Shown in pieces: positions 27,675 through 37,409 of a stretch of DNA of 52,484 nt. The notes beneath the pieces are model-generated. The model was not told the origin of the DNA, did no database searches, and worked only from the letters and a program-made list of their open reading frames with translations. Source of the DNA: Novosphingobium chloroacetimidivorans (GTDB lineage Bacteria > Pseudomonadota > Alphaproteobacteria > Sphingomonadales > Sphingomonadaceae); NCBI RefSeq assembly GCF_014204535.1, contig NZ_JACHLR010000020.1, positions 1-52,484 on the forward strand. Reading direction: 5' to 3'. The translations under genes were made by a program, and so were the position numbers. Positions within the stretch are counted from its first letter, which is position 1, and every line of letters starts with the position of its first letter.

Positions 27675-28738
27675 CACGAAGGCTTCTGCCAGGCCGTTCA
27701 ATTGCGGAGAGCTGACCGGCGTGGTGCGGGGCACGAGGCCGATGTCGTGGGCGAAGCGGCGAGTGTCTTTAGCGACATAAGGGCTGCCGTTGTCGCTGAG
27801 CCACTCGATAGGTGAGGCCAAGCGGTTCAGCGTGCCAAAGCCATTCTCGACAGTCGCGACCATCAGATCACGGATGTCCTCTGCGGTGATACCGCCGGTG
27901 GTAGCAACGTGCCCCATGGCTTTACGATCACAGCAGTCGAGTGCGAAGGCGACGCGCACCTTCTCGCCATTGTCGCAGGCGATCTCCAGCGCGTCAGAGC
28001 ACCAGCGGGTGTTGCGCCGATCGACGGCAACGCGGCCATCATGGCGCCGCTCCTCCCGGCTGCCGCTGTGGCGTTGAAGCAGCAGCCCGTGCACCTTCAT
28101 GACCCGGTAAACCCGCTCGGGATTGGGCGCTGTGCGCCCGGTCCTGGCAGCCTGACGGCGCAGCAGGGCATGGACGCGGCGGTAGCCATAGGTGGGCAGG
28201 TCGGCGATCAGCGCCCGGGTCGCCGATCAGTTCGGTGTCCGGCAAAGGCGGTCGACCTCGCCGACGCGCAGGTGATCGGTTGTACATGGCCGACAGGTGT
28301 TGGCGGCTGATGCCCAACGCCTCGGCCACCGCGCTCACCGGTCGTCCCCTGGCAACGAGATCGAGCGCAAGAGAAGTTTTTTTGGGCCTGCGGCCCGGGA
28401 CACGGCCTCACGCAGTATCTCGGCTTCCATGGTCTTCTTGCCGAGCAGGCGCTGCAGCTCGGCGACCTGGTTCTGCAGCGTCCGGTACTCGGAGGCGGGC
28501 ACGACCTCCTCGCCGCACCGGCTGCGGTCAGCGCGCCCTGCGCCACCAGCCTGCGCCAGGTAAAGATCTGGCTGCCACTGATGCCATGCTGCCGAGCTAC
28601 CAGCGACACGCTCACGCCCGGTAGGTACGTCTCCTCGACGATCCGGACCTTTTCCTCCGGGGTCCAGCGCCTCCGGCGCTGAACCCCGGAGAGGACCTCG
28701 CCGCCATTGTAGCGCCTAGTCGTATGCTCAGTCATATG
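27675..28738 (-). mobile_element. IS3-family element (two-ORF), truncated and frameshifted
   Basis: OrfA (from the ATG at 28735) has an HTH: RRWTPEEKVRIVEE and VSLVARQHGISGSQIFTWRRL. It shifts frame near 28570. OrfB follows with EALGISRQHLSAMYNR in one frame, then KVHGLLLQRH ... RWCSDALEIACDNGEKVRVAFALDCCDR and EWLSDNGSPY in another; these include the first two Asp residues of the DDE triad. It stops at LNGLAEAFV, just before the catalytic Glu region, where the oxidoreductase fragment begins. The downstream end is therefore deleted. The organisation resembles the IS2-like branch of IS3. The upstream terminus is probably within 28738-28775 but is not defined. Confidence 0.85.
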
Positions 28739-28983
28739 CCTTACATGAGGGACCTTAGGTCAAGTGCTGATCATGATGCATCCTTTTCGAGTGCAATCCA
28801 GGATCTGAACCCGTCTTTGAATACCGGCCCGGATCCGAGCCTGTACCACCTTACATCCGGTCGCCGCTCTCAGCGGCTGCACCATAATCCCGCATCCGGC
28901 GGGCAAGGGTTCAGGAAAACGGGACCATTCTCAACGAGCGGCAATGAAAGCCAGAGGCATATTCGGGCCGTCTTACCCGGGTG

Positions 28984-30377
28984 CTAAGAGCAGTTACTGC
29001 TCCGCGAGGTTTAGCAGCATGGGTCAGGCGCGGCTTAGGACCGCCCCCTCGATTACCACACCGCGGGTGGCGTATTTCCACAAGGCAACAAGCAATTTGC
29101 GCGCTAGAGCAACTATGGCGACCTTCTTGCCCCGGCCATCGTTGCAGCGAACCCGTTCATGGAACCAGCGCGCTAGAGCTGTGTCCGGCTGATACCGCAG
29201 CCATAGCCAAGCTACCTGGATCATAGCTGTTCGCAGCCGTGGATTTCCAGCCTTTGACACGCCTTGCTCTCGATCGATGGTTCCGCTTTGCCATGGGCTG
29301 GCTGCCAGCCCGGCGTAGGCTGCGACCTGTCGCCGGTTTTCGAAGGATCGGAACAAGCCTTCACTCGTCAACACGTTGGCAAACTCGGGGCCGATCCCTC
29401 TCAGAGCGCCAAGCATGGTCTGCGGCGCTGTCTCACTCGCATCCGCGATCAGAGCATCGCGTTCACTTTCGACCGCCTCAATCTGATCGCTTATCAGGTC
29501 AAGGCGGTCCAGTTCCCGCACGAGTCTTGCCTTCAGATGAGGCGGCATGGGTTGCCCATCTTCGGTTCGGAGTTCTTCAAGCCTCTCTCGACAGTCTCGG
29601 CGCAGCGGCCGGTAGTCGCGAACGCCAATGCTGAAGAGCAACCCCTTGATCCGGTTGGTGTGGCAGGTCCGCTCATCAATCAGTGTCCTGCACTCTCTGC
29701 TGATGCGGCGTCGATCTTCATCTTCGACAGCAGGTACCCGCACCATCGAACAAACACGGGGTTCGCCTCGGACCCACGCCATCAATGTGCGGACTAGCGT
29801 CTCGCCATCGATCCGATCCGTCTTGGCCCGACGGCTCCGGCGTGGGACTGAGATGGACGCGGCGTCCACCACGTGACTTGTGATATTCTTCTCCGCCTCC
29901 AGCGCCCGATGGATCCAGAAGCCATCCAGTCCCGCCTCTTGCACGACGATCAGCGGATACAGTTTACCCTCGCGTGCGTGAGCCTTGTCCTGCAAACCTG
30001 AAAAGCAATGTAGTAGCGCGGGTAGATCGCCACCGGGTACCGAATGGCGCGTCATCTTCGCACTGCCTGGCGACAACGCCGTCACCAGCCAGCTCGACTT
30101 GCTCAACTCCAGCGAGATAAAAATGGCGCTGAGATCAACGCGGATTGCGGCAACTGCAGCGGGTTGATTGGATGTGCGATCCACCTTGTGTCTCCTGAGG
30201 GGCGTTTCAGCGACCCACTGTGTCACAGCGCAGCCGCTAATCATCCCTCATGGCATCTCACTCTTATCTAAGAGCGAGAATCTGTCAGGTCAGTTCGGGG
30301 GCCAACTCACCGCCCGTTTGTGGAGACAGGAACCACCAATCACAGCATGGGCATCATGGGTGACGCGCAGCTAAGAG
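28984..30377 (-). mobile_element. IS110-family element with candidate bridge-RNA region
   Basis: The transposase gene (29024-30244) is flanked by an 8-base direct repeat GCTAAGAG at 28983-28990 and 30370-30377. A third copy of CTAAGAG lies at 30268-30274 in the non-coding end upstream of the transposase, within CTCTTA-TC-TAAGAG. IS110 elements carry no terminal inverted repeats; they encode a bridge RNA in a non-coding end whose loops match donor and target sequence around the core. The repeat pattern here fits that organisation, though boundaries are inferred from the repeats only. Confidence 0.6.
29024..30244 (-). CDS. IS110-family transposase, up to 406 aa
   Basis: An N-terminal RuvC-like DEDD region (IFISLELSKSSWLV, VDAASISVPRRSRRAKTDRIDGE) is followed by a helical central region and a C-terminal helix-hairpin part (LGALRGIGPEFANVLTSEG, AAYAGLAASPWQSG, GNPRLRTAMIQVAW) containing the conserved Ser site of Tnp20 proteins. 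The first acidic residue of the DEDD set is Glu here, as in one IS110 sub-branch I recall. The frame is intact, so the element may be active. The first ~20 residues look poor; a GTG near 30184 (VDRTSNQ) is a likely true start. It interrupts the autotransporter-like gene to its right. Confidence 0.9.
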   Translation of the reverse strand: MISGCAVTQWVAETPLRRHKVDRTSNQPAAVAAIRVDLSAIFISLELSKSSWLVTALSPGSAKMTRHSVPGGDLPALLHCFSGLQDKAHAREGKLYPLIVVQEAGLDGFWIHRALEAEKNITSHVVDAASISVPRRSRRAKTDRIDGETLVRTLMAWVRGEPRVCSMVRVPAVEDEDRRRISRECRTLIDERTCHTNRIKGLLFSIGVRDYRPLRRDCRERLEELRTEDGQPMPPHLKARLVRELDRLDLISDQIEAVESERDALIADASETAPQTMLGALRGIGPEFANVLTSEGLFRSFENRRQVAAYAGLAASPWQSGTIDREQGVSKAGNPRLRTAMIQVAWLWLRYQPDTALARWFHERVRCNDGRGKKVAIVALARKLLVALWKYATRGVVIEGAVLSRA

Positions 30378-30835
30378 TGTGCGGCACCAGTAGTGCCGAC
30401 GATTAAAGATGCATTTGCACCTAAGCGGAGTCCGATACCGATCGTGCCGCCGTGTGGGACACCGCCATCGATCTGGGCGGATCCGCCCGCTCCGACGTTG
30501 ACGCTGGAGGCGCCAGGAAAGAAGTTGGTGATCAGGCTAGTGTCCCGCGTTACTAGCCTGCCGCCCGTGTACAATGTGACCGTGTCAAAGGTTCTGGGCA
30601 CTGAAGCTCCGGCGTAGGGATCATCAAGCTGCTTCACCTGTGCGCCGGGCAGCAGGACGATATCAAAGCCGGCGATCGGATCCGATGGATTTGAGCGGCT
30701 TGTATCGCATACCACAGCACCGCTCGTGTTCAAACAAGCTGCTAACGCGGCGTTGGCGTGAAAAAGCGCAATCACGCTTACGCAAGTCGTGCCAAGCCAC
30801 TTCGCTACGCTTAGCGCGCATCTCACATCAACCAT
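30371..30835 (-). pseudogene. Autotransporter-like passenger, N-terminal fragment
   Basis: The ATG at 30835 (MVDVRCALSVAKWLG) begins a signal peptide ending HANAALA. It is followed by a short, repetitive beta-helix-like region (ACLNTSGAVVC ... GFDIVLLPGAQVKQLDD ... DTVTLYTGGRLV) typical of the start of autotransporter or hemagglutinin-type passengers, and ends ASLIVGTTGAAHS exactly at the IS110 boundary. The rest of the passenger and the barrel are not found on the other side of the element, so the gene was cut and rearranged. It would have encoded a surface protein. Confidence 0.7.
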
Positions 30836-30904
30836 GTATTCCCCCCTGAGCCTCAGGCGCCCACCGTCTGCGCGGCTCTGCACGAGGACTGCGACAAACC
30901 GCAA

Positions 30905-31281
30905 CGCATAACTAGCCGGGCTCTAAGTTTGGACGGGATGTTGGCCTTAAAACCACGGCGCCTGCACCGAGGCGCTTAGATTCTATCTCGCTCTCTTCAT
31001 CTGCGATCCTGATCCGCAGCAACTCTGTTCCTGAGACGTCTTGTAAACAACGGCATGAAGCCGCAGTCCAGCTCGACTGCTGCGAGGTATCGCAGTACCT
31101 TGATACAGCACAGTGGAGGTTACATGCGCGAGCACATCATCCCCACCCCGTTACCTTCTGGGCAGGCGATAGGCCTACCGCGGCCATCTACGAAGGGGCG
31201 CGGGAAAGAGCACGAGAACGGCGGCTCATGAGGATCAGCGTGGGCCGGGGCAGGTGTGCCATGACGGTGCTGATCGCAGTG
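30905..31281. other. Gene-free stretch
   Basis: No convincing gene or recognisable remnant. Only short, unsupported frames. Confidence 0.4.
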
Positions 31282-31590
31282 TCATCGTGGCGAAGATCTT
31301 CGCAGGCGGGAAAAAAGGTTCGAGGAACGGTGCCGACGCTTCTCGAGTTCGTTGACCTGCAGGCTCGTGGCCGGCGCAAGCTGGGCGAAGAGGAGCCCGC
31401 TTCCGGCGATCGGTTCCATCTCAACGTCTTCGGACGTAGCTTGCGCCAGGATCACCGCCTGCGCTGCCAGGTTCACCGGCGTCGAGACCTGCTGCCACGC
31501 AATCTGCTCTTCGTTGCCAACGGTCTGCGTCGGCAATGTCTGAAGCAGTGCGTGGCGAGCCGATGTCAGTGAAGGCAGAGCGCGCAGCAA
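31282..31590 (-). CDS. Hypothetical fragment, about 100 aa
   Basis: Open frame with plausible codon bias (NLAAQAVILAQATSEDVEMEP ... GLLFAQLAPATS). No domain or start signal is clear. It lies in a field of fragments and may itself be the middle of a lost gene. Reported for completeness. Confidence 0.2.
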   Translation of the reverse strand: MLRALPSLTSARHALLQTLPTQTVGNEEQIAWQQVSTPVNLAAQAVILAQATSEDVEMEPIAGSGLLFAQLAPATSLQVNELEKRRHRSSNLFSRLRRSSPR

Positions 31591-31859
31591 GGACCGCAGG
31601 TGACGATCCAGGCCGCGCTCAAGGAGTTCGACGCTGCCCCGCTGCGTTCAGGCACCCGTGGCGTCGGAAGCGCCGCGCACTTAAGTCATCACCTTGGTGA
31701 GCAGTTTACGATCGATCACTCCGGCAGCGATGGCATCGGCGATCTTACCCTCCCTGATGTCAACGGCAGCGAGGACTAAAGAAAAGGTCAGCCAGGGAGA
31801 TCTCCTGATGCTTCCGGTCATTCGGATCACGCCATCCCCTCCCCTTTTCTCACAGACCC

Positions 31860-32112
31860 TCAGACCTCCATCGGAATCGCTCCCCAGTCCTCATGCGAGT
31901 GCGGGCTGTGCCTCCCCACCTTGAAGCCCTGCTCGCGGTAGACCTCGACGGCTCGCCCCACCCTGACGTCGCCTTCGGAATCGTTATCCTGAGCGATCAC
32001 GATAGTCCGGACGTGCTTGGGGGTGTCGATGAGGTGCAACCGCGCGTTTCGCAGCGCAGCCCAAGCCGGTACGCCCTTGACGCGGGTGTAGCAGGCAGCG
32101 TCCTCGAAGCTC
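31860..32112 (-). pseudogene. Toprim-domain protein, C-terminal remnant
   Basis: ESFEDAACYTRVKGVPAWAAL (entered mid-way through the Toprim domain), ARLHLIDTPKHVRTIVIAQDND and a following AVEVYREQGFKV match the end of the Toprim domain of DNA-primase-like proteins common on alphaproteobacterial plasmids; the DxD of the metal site is in QDNDSEG. Everything before is missing, and it is joined in frame to a TonB receptor fragment upstream. Not functional as a primase. Confidence 0.65.
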
Positions 32113-32246
32113 TCGGCACCTGCGTAGAAGAAGCGACCGAAAGGTGAGATCGGCACGATAGTCTCAAAGCCGATGTCGGGCCCTTGGTTCGTGAAGTTCC
32201 TGACGCCCGCATAGAAGGCGAAGGTGTCTCCCAAATCGTACCGCAT
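32113..32246 (-). pseudogene. TonB-dependent receptor, C-terminal fragment
   Basis: MRYDLGDTFAFYAGVRNFTNQGPDIGFE followed by ISPFGRFFYAGA is the last part of a TonB-dependent outer-membrane receptor barrel (penultimate and ultimate strands; the usual terminal aromatic residue is lost at the junction). The open frame passes straight into the Toprim remnant, giving an accidental chimera. The remainder of the receptor, more than 600 residues, is absent. Confidence 0.65.
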
Positions 32247-32596
32247 CCGAATATCGTGTCGCTATTCTCGCGCACGCGGCGCGTCGACTTGATCGCAGCC
32301 GATTGGGGTCACCTGAAGCACATAGATGCTCAAGCATTGCGTGCTGATCTCGATCGCCTGCTTGACCACGACGACGAAAACCGGGACGCGCATCTTCGAG
32401 CCGCACCACCGATCGCTTGCACAGAGCATAGGTCACCATGTATCCTCGATCGGCAAGCGGAGCTGGCTGGTCGAAGCACGATAGCGCGCGAGCGCTGTTA
32501 ACATAACTCGATGTTTACTTCGTAAAATCGCACACCCTTAACACGACCTCGGCAAACAAGAGCTGCGTACGCGAAGGGCTTGAGGAGGCGGGTAAA

Positions 32597-32926
32597 ATGC
32601 AGTTCTCTTACGAGCGAGCAGCGTTGGAGGATCGCTGCGCTCCACGCGTCTGCCTGTCTATTCTCGCAACTCTTAGCGCGGGAGGTGAGCAACTGCAGGT
32701 CTGGATCACGGACCTATCAATCGCGGGCTTCTCGGCAAAGACCCAGGCGCCTCTTTTGGTCGGGGAGCGATGCCGATTGAAGCTGCCTAGCATCATGCCA
32801 CTGAGCGCGACTGTAACGAGGTCCGAGGATCTCGACATAGGCTGCTCCTTCACCCGACTGTTCGAGCCGAGGATCTTTGATCAGCTTCTTGCTGGGTGGA
32901 GAAACCATGATCCGCTCAGTTGCTGA
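32597..32926 (+). CDS. PilZ-domain protein, 109 aa
   Basis: Short one-domain protein. An RxxxR-like N-terminus (RAALEDRCAPRV) is followed by the beta-barrel with ITDLSIAGFSAKT, corresponding to the D/NxSxxG motif that binds cyclic di-GMP, and later GERCRLKLP. In the PilZ family these two motifs hold the dinucleotide; the first is imperfect here. Probably a cyclic di-GMP responsive adaptor affecting motility or exopolysaccharide. It stands alone, with intact frame and good codon bias among surrounding decay. Confidence 0.75.
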   Translation: MQFSYERAALEDRCAPRVCLSILATLSAGGEQLQVWITDLSIAGFSAKTQAPLLVGERCRLKLPSIMPLSATVTRSEDLDIGCSFTRLFEPRIFDQLLAGWRNHDPLSC

Positions 32927-34671
32927 CCAGCTGCGGGCGCCCACACAGACGCAGGCGTCATTTAGGAAATCCGGCAAGTAGTCGGCTGCTGCCATCTACC
33001 TGGCCCTCATACGGCACTGGAGGCCCTGAGCCTGTGCGGGATTTCGTGGACCAGAACCACTTCACCTGCAGCGTGCTTCTGGCACATTGGTTAGCATTGG
33101 TTCTTCCGGGCCTGTCTCGGCGATATACGAAGTGAATGTGGTAGCTTCCGACATGGACGCCTCCTCCATGTGGTGGTTCAACACCTCCACTATGGCACTT
33201 CGATGCCGCCGGGTCAGCAACCCCGTCACTCACAGCCCGCTGCTGGTGCAACCAAAGGCCGCATGGCACATAATCGGCGCCTTTCCCCCCATATCGGACT
33301 TGCCGACGTGTTGCGAGCCGGGTGAATGACGGCACGGTTGGCCTCTTCAGCGGCTTACTTGCGCTCGCGCGATTCAAGCGCGCGGCTGCCACGGTCTGAG
33401 CCTTTTCAGGGTCCTGTCCGTTCAATGCGAGCAACATGCTAAAGCACTGGTCAAGATTGATCATGTGGTGTCGCATGGTCGAAAGCTTGGCATCGTGTTG
33501 CGCGTCCTTGGCGGCGATGTTGCCGAATGCGCTGCGGCTTGCCGGTCTGATCAATCTTAGCAAAGTCGTGATGCGGGCAAGCATGTTCTCGATGTCTGCT
33601 CCACGTTCGTAGCGCGCGATGACCTTTCATCGGTTTGCGCTATGACAGCCTGCCGTAAGGCCGGCGCGGCAGTGGCGAGTTCAGCGAACTTCGCGGCATT
33701 GCATAAAGCAATCTCGACCTTCCGCCACGCTACAAGCGCTGTGCCAGGTGGGCACCGCTGATCGACCTCGGCGCCTATCTCAGCCGCGAGATCCGGCCGC
33801 TCTTGCCAGTGGCTACTGACTCGGCGTTCAGGAACACGGTGTTGCTGATGTTGCCCGCAAGCACGCGGCATGCCAAACTGCAGTCATCGCATGCTCAACG
33901 ACGATGCTGTCCCTCGGCGCAGCGTTCATACTCTTGAGATCTGCTCCTTCATCCGAGCCTGCGAAGATCGAAGGCTTGCGCTTTCTGCTCTCCGGAAGCG
34001 GGCTCTACAAGTTGAGCTAAGCCGAAATCGAGAACCTACTATGTTGTACGATGATAAGCTTTTCATTTACGCGTTTGTTTATGGAGATCTTTAGCCGGAG
34101 CCGCGAGACTTGTCGTAGATTGGCCAACTATGCGACGGCGTCGCTCAGCAGACGCGAACATGCTTGTTCATCTTTTCTCATAATGAGGCTTGCGAGTGGC
34201 AAACCATTGATACTCAAGGTGAGTGCAGCTGGTTGACGCTTGAGAACTCCACCAACGCTCTGCCCGCAACCCACGAACGATCGCCGATGAACGAGCTGGC
34301 TGCGACGCTCGGCGGTGTAGTCACGCGTAAGGTAAACAGAACCGTAGCAATCTGCACAGCGCAAAAAGGGATCAAGCAGCAGCACAGCATCCTCTACGCG
34401 CAGCGCATGCCAAGTACTCTCAAGGTTGATCTCAACTCGGGTCGTAGGCTTCTCAGAATGTGAGCCTACCGCGGATTGATTAACGAGGCCTTAGGCCTAT
34501 GTTCGTCCGACCAAAGCCCTACACCTCCTGCCTTTGCAGACCATTTTCCACCATCTGCGCTATGACGATATGCGGGACTGCGTAGGCTAGCGCCCTTCAG
34601 CACCGCGCGGTCAATAACTATTCACCGGCGGTACCGAACGTGTATAGTTGCGGTGCGACCCGCACTAACCC
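32927..34671. other. 1.7-kb stretch of fragments without a recognisable gene
   Basis: Two minus-strand pieces (33557-33871 and 32958-33584) can be joined by one frame change into a helical sequence (WRKVEIALCNAAKFAEL ... LARITTLLRLIRP), suggesting one decayed gene of unknown family. Around 33990-34022 the minus strand has a D-arm-like tRNA motif but no complete cloverleaf. The rest shows nothing recognisable. Confidence 0.4.
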
Positions 34672-35157
34672 TTGTCGAGCCCTAACAACCATGCGGTAAC
34701 CTTCTGCTACATTAGACGTCGCCCCGTCCTTACCTGGATGTCCCAATCACATTGGTCGGCGAAGATAATGAGACAAGCTGTCCCGCAAGGTCCATGGCTC
34801 ATGAGCAACAGTAGAAAGTCGTTCACCGCAGCTCGTGCACAAGACCTTGTCTCCGCCTCCAGTTTTCAGGTTGTGTACAGGTTTACCCTGCACGCTGACG
34901 GCATGACGTTATTGAACCGATCGAAATCACCCGCCGTCATGTGCCCTGAGTGCGGGCATCGTGCAACTGGCACTCTCACCGGCGTACTGGCTGCGCACTG
35001 GCGTGAGAACCACATAGACGTGATGCCGTGGCATCTGGCTTGGCCGTTGCTCCGGGACGGGATCTACGTGCCCCTTCATTTTGGCCGATTAAAGCGAAAA
35101 AAACGCCCGCTCACTATGCGGCGGCGGCATGCGGGACGTGAAGAGGCTGCGACCTAG
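34672..35157 (+). CDS. Hypothetical protein with possible zinc-binding motif, up to 161 aa
   Basis: The C-terminal half holds CPECGH followed 14 residues later by HWRENH, a CxxC...HxxxxH arrangement that could bind zinc. The end is very basic (RLKRKKRPLTMRRRHAGR). The frame runs from 34672; ATGs at 34738 and 34801 (MSNSRKSF) are alternative starts, and the latter fits the more protein-like part. No family recognised. A DNA- or RNA-binding role is suggested only by charge and the Cys/His motif. Confidence 0.45.
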   Translation: MSSPNNHAVTFCYIRRRPVLTWMSQSHWSAKIMRQAVPQGPWLMSNSRKSFTAARAQDLVSASSFQVVYRFTLHADGMTLLNRSKSPAVMCPECGHRATGTLTGVLAAHWRENHIDVMPWHLAWPLLRDGIYVPLHFGRLKRKKRPLTMRRRHAGREEAAT

Positions 35158-35320
35158 AATTGTACTTACGGTCCGCACATGGAGAGATGGAGGAATAACA
35201 AAGGGTAGCGGTGGTAAGGGTGGCCCACCCGGTAGGCACCAAGCCAACCGCTACGTCACGCTGCTTCTGGCAGCGAGCCAACTGAGCCGGTCGCTTGAAT
35301 AGATGAACAGGGCGGTGACC

Positions 35321-35560
35321 TCAAGCTACTCGGCTAACCCTCTCTCTTCGGGTTCGAGCGTCATACGCATCGCGCGCGAACACCCCGATTTCCCCAGCCT
35401 CGATCGGTAAGCCTTCGTTGCGCAGAGCAAGCTCCTGCTCCCAAAGACTTTGTGCGATGGTGTCGGGCAGATCACTGCTCGGCGATTGCTCGATGATCGT
35501 CGTGATGAGTGTTCGTAGCACTGATGCAGCTGTCGTACTCATTCTTACTTCCTCGATCAT
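35321..35560 (-). CDS. Hypothetical protein, about 75 aa
   Basis: The frame starts MIEEVRMSTTAASVLRTL, with a helical, acidic N-terminal half (TIAQSLWEQELALRNEGLPI) and a basic end. A start at the inner ATG (MSTTAASV) is also possible. Codon bias is reasonable. No domain recognised and no operon partner. Confidence 0.35.
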   Translation of the reverse strand: MIEEVRMSTTAASVLRTLITTIIEQSPSSDLPDTIAQSLWEQELALRNEGLPIEAGEIGVFARDAYDARTRRERVSRVA

Positions 35561-36028
35561 GGTCCTACGCCGCTGCTAGTACCCGTAGCAAGTTAACAGC
35601 GACTATCTGAGGAGGATGCTCCAGTCGCCAAAGGTCACGATCCCATACCGGCCGCGCACGCCGTACGCTGTACCCACCCCGCCTTCGCCTACACCCGACA
35701 GGCAAGAGCCCGGCGGCGTGTAGGCGACGCGTGCGTAAGTTTATTCCCCTTCATTGGAAACCAAACGAGGGCTTCGCGGTTGTGCCGGCATAACGCCCGT
35801 TTGAGTGATGGTTTGCCTTGCCGGCGCACAAGATGAACGTACGTTCCTGAAGCGCGGCTATATAACCTTACATGTTTTGATCTTGTGTGTCTCAAATACA
35901 TCCTCGATTTTATCTTCTCGACAGTATTAACCCTGGTTCCGTTAACTACCTCTGACATAAACTCGTCAAGAATCTGAGCCCGTACACTTCTCAGGAGCCG
36001 TGGGAGCGGCGCTCCTCGGAGATCGAAT
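35561..36028. other. Region upstream of the SciP-like gene
   Basis: AT-richer than average around 35850-35950. A minus-strand frame (35689-36045) of 118 codons overlaps the start of the SciP-like gene and is judged a shadow. It presumably contains the promoter of the downstream regulator; no motif is assigned. Confidence 0.35.
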
Positions 36029-36337
36029 ATGTTGAACGTTGACAATCAGATCGTCCACGAAGTCATCGGTCCGCTTGGCGAAAGGTTGACGTTGGATAAG
36101 CTGCCCGACCCTGGCACGTCCCGCTGGGTCGCACGGCGCAAGGCCGAGGTGGTCGCTGCCGTTGAAGGTGGGTTGTTGAGCAAGCCGCAGGCGTGTGCCC
36201 GTTATGAGCTTTCGTTGGAAGAGCTCGTCTCATGGCAGCGCACGGTCGAACGTGACGGCATGTCTGGCCTATGCGCGTCCAAAGTCCAACAGAACCGTCA
36301 GCGGCATGAACGGCTGAATCGCCGTCAGACCGCCTGA
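36029..36337 (+). CDS. SciP-like (DUF1153) regulator, 102 aa
   Basis: The core IGPLGERLTLDKLPDP ... WVARRKAEVVAAVEGGLLS ... ACARYELSLEELVSWQR closely follows the DUF1153 family, whose Caulobacter member SciP is a helix-turn-helix inhibitor of CtrA-activated genes. The N-terminal extension (MLNVDNQIVHEV) is slightly longer than usual and the C-terminus (QQNRQRHERLNRRQ) is basic. The chromosomal copy in these bacteria is normally essential and conserved; this one lies in IS debris, so it is probably an accessory paralogue that could interfere with host cell-cycle transcription. Frame intact. Confidence 0.85.
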   Translation: MLNVDNQIVHEVIGPLGERLTLDKLPDPGTSRWVARRKAEVVAAVEGGLLSKPQACARYELSLEELVSWQRTVERDGMSGLCASKVQQNRQRHERLNRRQTA

Positions 36338-36539
36338 GCTGAAGCGCGAAGGTTGCCGGCGCTGACGAGGCGATCTTGTTGTCCGTTCTGTGGCCTTGCG
36401 CACGAGCCCACGAGACGCTGCTCCATCGCGGCACTTGGTATTGCCAGGGCAAACGTATAAGCCGCGTTCGCCGCGAGATCTTCACTCGCTTGTTCCAACG
36501 CGCGTTAATCATGATCCATGCGGCCGCCCGGGCATTCCG

Positions 36540-36860
36540 ACGGACAAGCTGCGCCAAATCTAATCGTTATGCTTGATCTAGGCAAAGCAGCATTAGTCGA
36601 CGATGTCGTAACCGAGTTGCATAGTTCGGTTCGTCAGCCGGGTCTCGTGCATGAACTTCCAGATATTCTCGCTGGGTTGAGCTCCGGGTACCCCGGCCGC
36701 AGCGTCAATAGCTTGATATTGAGTGGCACGATCAACTGGGTTGATGCGTGCCAGCCAGCGTAATCAAGCAGCACGACGGCATGTACGCGGGTGGCAACAT
36801 GAAGTTGAAAATTCTTGAGGTGCATGCTCGTTGTCTCACTATTGCAACGGAGCATAACAA
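36540..36860 (-). pseudogene. IS630-family transposase remnant (second subgroup)
   Basis: On the minus strand: FQLHVATRVHAVVLLDYAGWH, LIVPLNIKLLTLRPGYPELNP, then after a frame change ENIWKFMHETRLTNR and YDIVD, in the order of IS630-type transposases (second Asp in LLDYAGWH, Glu in PELNPxEN). Several stops interrupt the end. It differs from the IS630 copies at the window edges. Confidence 0.65.
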
Positions 36861-37409
36861 GCTGGCCGCCTTGCCTTCGACGGAACAGATTTCGCCGAAT
36901 AACTTTGTCGAGAATCGCCGCTGGTCCTCGGGAGCCGAGCGCCGGGTGCGACGCCTGGCCTTGCGCCAGATAAGCGTGGCCTGCTGGTCAACGTGGGCTT
37001 AGTCCTGCCACCACAGCTCTAGCGACGTTTCTCCTGGGTGTCTCCGCTTGATCTTTGCGAGGCAGGCAGCGAAGCTACCAAAGATTAGGGAATACCACCC
37101 TCTGTTGGCTAAGATCGCAGCCGGCGCCAAGAGCTTGCGGCAGACCGCCGTCCGCAGCTTGAGCGTGTGGCCTGTGACGGAGAACTCGAACTCGCCCCAA
37201 GTTTACTGCGCCAGATCAGCAAGCAATCAACGCACCACGCTGTTTGCTGCCGGAATCGCCGCAGCCTTGACTACTGCCGCAAGCTAGGCCGGTCGTTCAG
37301 GACGGAAGATAGACCTGACCAGTCAGCATGCAAGCGGTATCACCTTCGGGAGCAAGTTGAGCGAGTCCGCTGGACCGACAGCGCAAGCGACATGCTCAGT
37401 CCCGTTTGA
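36861..37409. other. Gene-free stretch between two IS remnants
   Basis: Short plus-strand frames (36748-37002, 37048-37287) lack recognisable products. Probably scrambled mobile-element sequence. Confidence 0.35.

Noticed and set aside
33990..34025. D-arm-like tRNA motif on the minus strand
   Set aside because: Acceptor and T-arm strands do not pair in the right positions; no full cloverleaf could be drawn.
35689..36045. 118-codon minus frame overlapping the SciP-like start
   Set aside because: Overlaps a well-supported gene on the other strand and has no recognisable product.
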